From Miltoncostaea sp036826475 (GTDB taxonomy: Bacteria > Actinomycetota > Thermoleophilia > Miltoncostaeales > Miltoncostaeaceae), in assembly GCA_036826475.1 (NCBI GenBank), contig DAISWG010000093.1, positions 1 through 8,200 on the forward strand: DNA of 8,200 nt. Reading direction: 5' to 3'. The notes below the pieces were generated by a model. That model did no database searches, was not told the origin of the DNA, and saw only the letters and a list, made by a program, of their open reading frames with translations. Made by a program: the position numbers and the translations under genes. Positions 6,392 to 8,200 of this stretch are shown here, piece by piece (the first letter of the stretch is position 1; each line of letters opens with the position of its first letter).

Positions 6392-7311
6392 CCGGCCGCG
6401 CGCTCCTTCGCCTTCTGGCTCACGGGGACCAGCACCGCCAGGTAGGTGAGGCGACGGGCGTCGACGTACGGGGTGACCTGCACCGTCTGCTGCACGTCGA
6501 CCTCCTGGCTGCCGAAGCTGGTGACCGCGCCCACCGGGATGCCCGGTGGATAGACGGACAGCAGGTTCTTGACCTTGAAGCCGGACGTGACCACGGTCTG
6601 CCCCTGCTGGATGCCGGCGGCGCGCGGCACGCCGGTCAGCTGGAGCTGCCCGGGGGTGGTCGACTGCAGGACGCCGGGGAAGTTGCCGGCCTCGGGGATG
6701 GTGGCGCCCACCTCGGTGCGCCCGTCGGTGAGGAAGGCCACGGCGGCCGAGTTGGAGCTCACGGACGTGACGTATCCGACGAGCGCGGCGCCGGTGCCGG
6801 TGCCGGCGACGACCGGCGAGTTGCGCACGACGCCGGACGAGCTGCCCACATCGACCCGCGCCGAGCGGTACCAGTCGGTCCAGGAGCGCTGGATCACCAG
6901 GCCCACCTCGCGGCGGTAGCCGCCGAGCTCCTTGCCGGTGTCGAGCATCGCGTCGACGCCGAGCAGGGACTCGAGCTCGGTGAGCCGCTGGTCGCGCACG
7001 GCGTTGTCGGCGGCGCGCGCCTGGAGCACGTCGTTCTGCAGCTGGAGGTCGGCCGCGCGGTCGCGGGCGTCCTTCAGGCTCGTCATCCAGCCCCACGCGT
7101 CGCGGAACGGCTGGACGGCGCGCGTGGCCCCCTCCTGGACGGGCGCCATCACGCTGGCCGAGGTGGCCTGCACGCCGTGCAGCGGTCCGTCGGAGCCCTC
7201 GCGGAAGTAGCCGGTGAAGATCACCAGGCAGACGACCGCGAGGACGGCGATGACGCCGCGCCGCACGGTCGCCCGGCGGCGGGCGATCCCAGAGGTTGCG
7301 GGCACGGCCAT
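6388..7311 (-). CDS. mreC: Rod shape-determining protein MreC
   Basis: Bitopic membrane protein of the elongasome; its external domain forms filaments and activates PBP2. 307 residues. A basic cytoplasmic tail (RRRATVRR, 11-18) precedes one transmembrane helix (about 19-35). A coiled coil spans about 76-118 (LKDARDRAADLQLQNDVLQ and onward to LTELESLLG). The double beta-barrel MreC domain follows (about 134-298), with V-I-Q-R-S-W-T-D-W-Y (139-148), VDVGSSSGVV (153-162), LVGYV (177-181), VVTSGF (240-245) and YPPGIPVGAV (254-263). The ATG at 7309-7311 is the first start in its frame downstream of mreB and gives the expected short tail before the helix. No good ribosome binding site precedes it, which is unusual as there is also no overlap with mreB. 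The tail is lysine/alanine-rich (KAKERAAG). Confidence 0.96.
   Translation of the reverse strand: MAVPATSGIARRRATVRRGVIAVLAVVCLVIFTGYFREGSDGPLHGVQATSASVMAPVQEGATRAVQPFRDAWGWMTSLKDARDRAADLQLQNDVLQARAADNAVRDQRLTELESLLGVDAMLDTGKELGGYRREVGLVIQRSWTDWYRSARVDVGSSSGVVRNSPVVAGTGTGAALVGYVTSVSSNSAAVAFLTDGRTEVGATIPEAGNFPGVLQSTTPGQLQLTGVPRAAGIQQGQTVVTSGFKVKNLLSVYPPGIPVGAVTSFGSQEVDVQQTVQVTPYVDARRLTYLAVLVPVSQKAKERAAG
6403..6408 (-). promoter_or_regulatory. Ribosome binding site of mreD
   Basis: AAGGAG on the minus strand inside the end of mreC, 11 bases before ATG 6389-6391. The sequence is near-consensus but the spacing is longer than ideal. Confidence 0.5.
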
Positions 7312-7320
7312 CAGGCGCTG

Positions 7321-7337
7321 CGGGGTCGGGGTCCCCG
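7321..7337 (-). repeat. GC-rich dyad in the mreB-mreC spacer
   Basis: On the minus strand CGGGG is followed by two CCCCG copies (CGGGGACCCCGACCCCG). CGGGG could pair with the second CCCCG across a seven-base loop, giving a five-base-pair hairpin in the 28-base gap. No T-run follows, so termination is unlikely; an mRNA-processing or attenuation role is possible, but chance in GC-rich DNA cannot be excluded. Confidence 0.25.
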
Positions 7338-7339
7338 GA

Positions 7340-8200
7340 TCAGTACCGCTTGCGGTGTCGGCCGTTGGACGAGGCCTTCTGCATGACCTCGAACTCCTCC
7401 AGCGAGCGGCCGGAGCCCACCGCCACGCAGGTGAGCGGGGACTCGGCGACGTGGATCGGCATCTCCGTCTCGCGCCGGAGGCGCTCGTCGAGGCCCTGCA
7501 GCAGGGACCCGCCGCCGGCCATCATGATCCCGCGGTCCATGATGTCCGAGGCCAGCTCGGGCGGCGTCTTGTCGAGCGTGCTCTTCACGGCGTCGATGAT
7601 CTGCTGCATGGGCTCCTCGAGGGCCTCGCGGACGTCCTCGGAGGAGAGCACGACGGTCTTCGGAAGTCCCGTGATCATGTCGCGACCCCGGATCTCGGCC
7701 TGCACCTCCTCGCGGAGCGGGTAGGCCGAGCCGATCTCGAGCTTCACCTCCTCGGCCGTCTGCGAGCCGATCATCAGCTTGTACTCCTTCTTGACGTAGC
7801 TGATGATCGCTTCGTCCAGCTCGTCGCCGCCGACGCGGATCGACTGCGCCACGACGATGCCGCCGAGGGAGATGACGGCCACCTCGGTGGTACCGCCGCC
7901 GATGTCCACCACCATGTTCCCGGTGGGCTCCGCCACCGGCAGCCCGGCCCCGATGGCCGCGGCCATCGGCTCCTCGATGAGGAACGCGCTGCGCGCGCCG
8001 GCCGACAGGGTTGCCTCCTCGACCGCGCGCTTCTCCACCCCGGTCACGCCGGAGGGGACGCAGACGACGACGCGGGGATGGGCCCAGCGATTCTGGTGCA
8101 CCTTCTGGATGAAGTGGCGCAGCATCTGCTCGGTCACGTCGAAGTCGGCGATGACGCCGTCCTTGAGCGGCCGGATGGCGCTGATGTTGCCGGGGGTGCG
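7340..8200 (-). CDS. mreB: Rod shape-determining protein MreB, actin homologue (partial, 5' end missing)
   Basis: Bacterial actin that polymerises under the membrane and guides the elongasome. The visible 286 residues start in frame at the window edge with RTPGNISAIRPLKDGVIADF, which in E. coli MreB lies at about residue 65, so about 60-65 N-terminal residues including the phosphate-1 motif are outside. Visible motifs (numbered from the first visible residue): VCVPSG (46-51), LIEEPMAAAIGAGLPV (74-89), phosphate-2 motif VDIGGGTTEVAVISLGG (98-114), IGSAYP and EIRGRD (156-173), and the adenosine motif MMAGGGSLLQGLD (226-238). The protein ends with a basic tail (GRHRKRY). It is complete at the 3' end (TGA 7340-7342) and heads the mreBCD-mrdA-rodA block. 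Mbl-type paralogues cannot be separated from MreB on this fragment; position favours MreB. Confidence 0.97.
   Translation of the reverse strand, partial: RTPGNISAIRPLKDGVIADFDVTEQMLRHFIQKVHQNRWAHPRVVVCVPSGVTGVEKRAVEEATLSAGARSAFLIEEPMAAAIGAGLPVAEPTGNMVVDIGGGTTEVAVISLGGIVVAQSIRVGGDELDEAIISYVKKEYKLMIGSQTAEEVKLEIGSAYPLREEVQAEIRGRDMITGLPKTVVLSSEDVREALEEPMQQIIDAVKSTLDKTPPELASDIMDRGIMMAGGGSLLQGLDERLRRETEMPIHVAESPLTCVAVGSGRSLEEFEVMQKASSNGRHRKRY

Noticed and set aside
6392..7096. Extension of the mreD frame upstream into mreC
   Set aside because: The added stretch is Arg/Ala-rich shadow translation of mreC; MreD topology starts after the ATG at 6391.
1..8200. Mobile element, CRISPR array, tRNA/rRNA gene, defence or biosynthetic system
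   Set aside because: No transposase or integrase motifs, direct-repeat arrays, tRNA-like folds or composition breaks are seen; every gene but one belongs to a conserved cell-shape or RNA/ribosome family.

Overview
The window is an ordinary chromosomal core region of a high-GC bacterium. It carries one compact block of genes, all on the minus strand. Read in the direction of transcription (right to left) the order is: mreB (5' part cut by the right edge), mreC, mreD, mrdA (class B penicillin-binding protein, PBP2), rodA, an uncharacterised DUF697-like gene, an RNase E/G gene (rng), a 77-base spacer, and rplU (3' part cut by the left edge). The very high GC content, GTG starts, strong G/C third-position bias and the mre-pbp2-rodA ... 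RNase E/G-rplU order point to Actinomycetota. A deep lineage such as Thermoleophilia is my best guess, but this is inference from gene order and composition, not proven.

Layout: 8200-7340 is mreB, followed by a 28-base spacer containing a small dyad. 7311-2701 is mreC-mreD-mrdA-rodA, joined by three ATGA stop/start overlaps. Four bases after the rodA stop comes the 302-residue DUF697-like gene (2696-1788). It overlaps the RNase gene by four bases in the form CTGA, so the RNase appears to start at a CTG codon (1791) behind a good GAGGAG ribosome binding site. Between rng and rplU lie an inverted repeat and a plausible sigma70-type promoter for rplU. No stretch over 300 bases lacks a gene.

How the genes work together: MreB filaments, MreC and MreD form the elongasome scaffold. 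RodA polymerises lipid II glycan strands and PBP2 crosslinks them, giving lateral wall growth and rod shape. The RNase (single-strand endonuclease with a 5' sensor) and ribosomal protein L21 are housekeeping RNA and ribosome functions that commonly follow this cluster. The only gene here without an obvious role is the DUF697-like protein, which is translationally sandwiched between RodA and the RNase. It looks like the remnant of a GTPase plus DUF697 arrangement.

I see no mobile element, CRISPR array, tRNA/rRNA gene, defence system or dramatic new system. The points worth a second look are the CTG start of rng, the identity and placement of the DUF697-like gene, the rng-rplU regulatory spacer, and a lone cysteine pair at the PBP2 C terminus.
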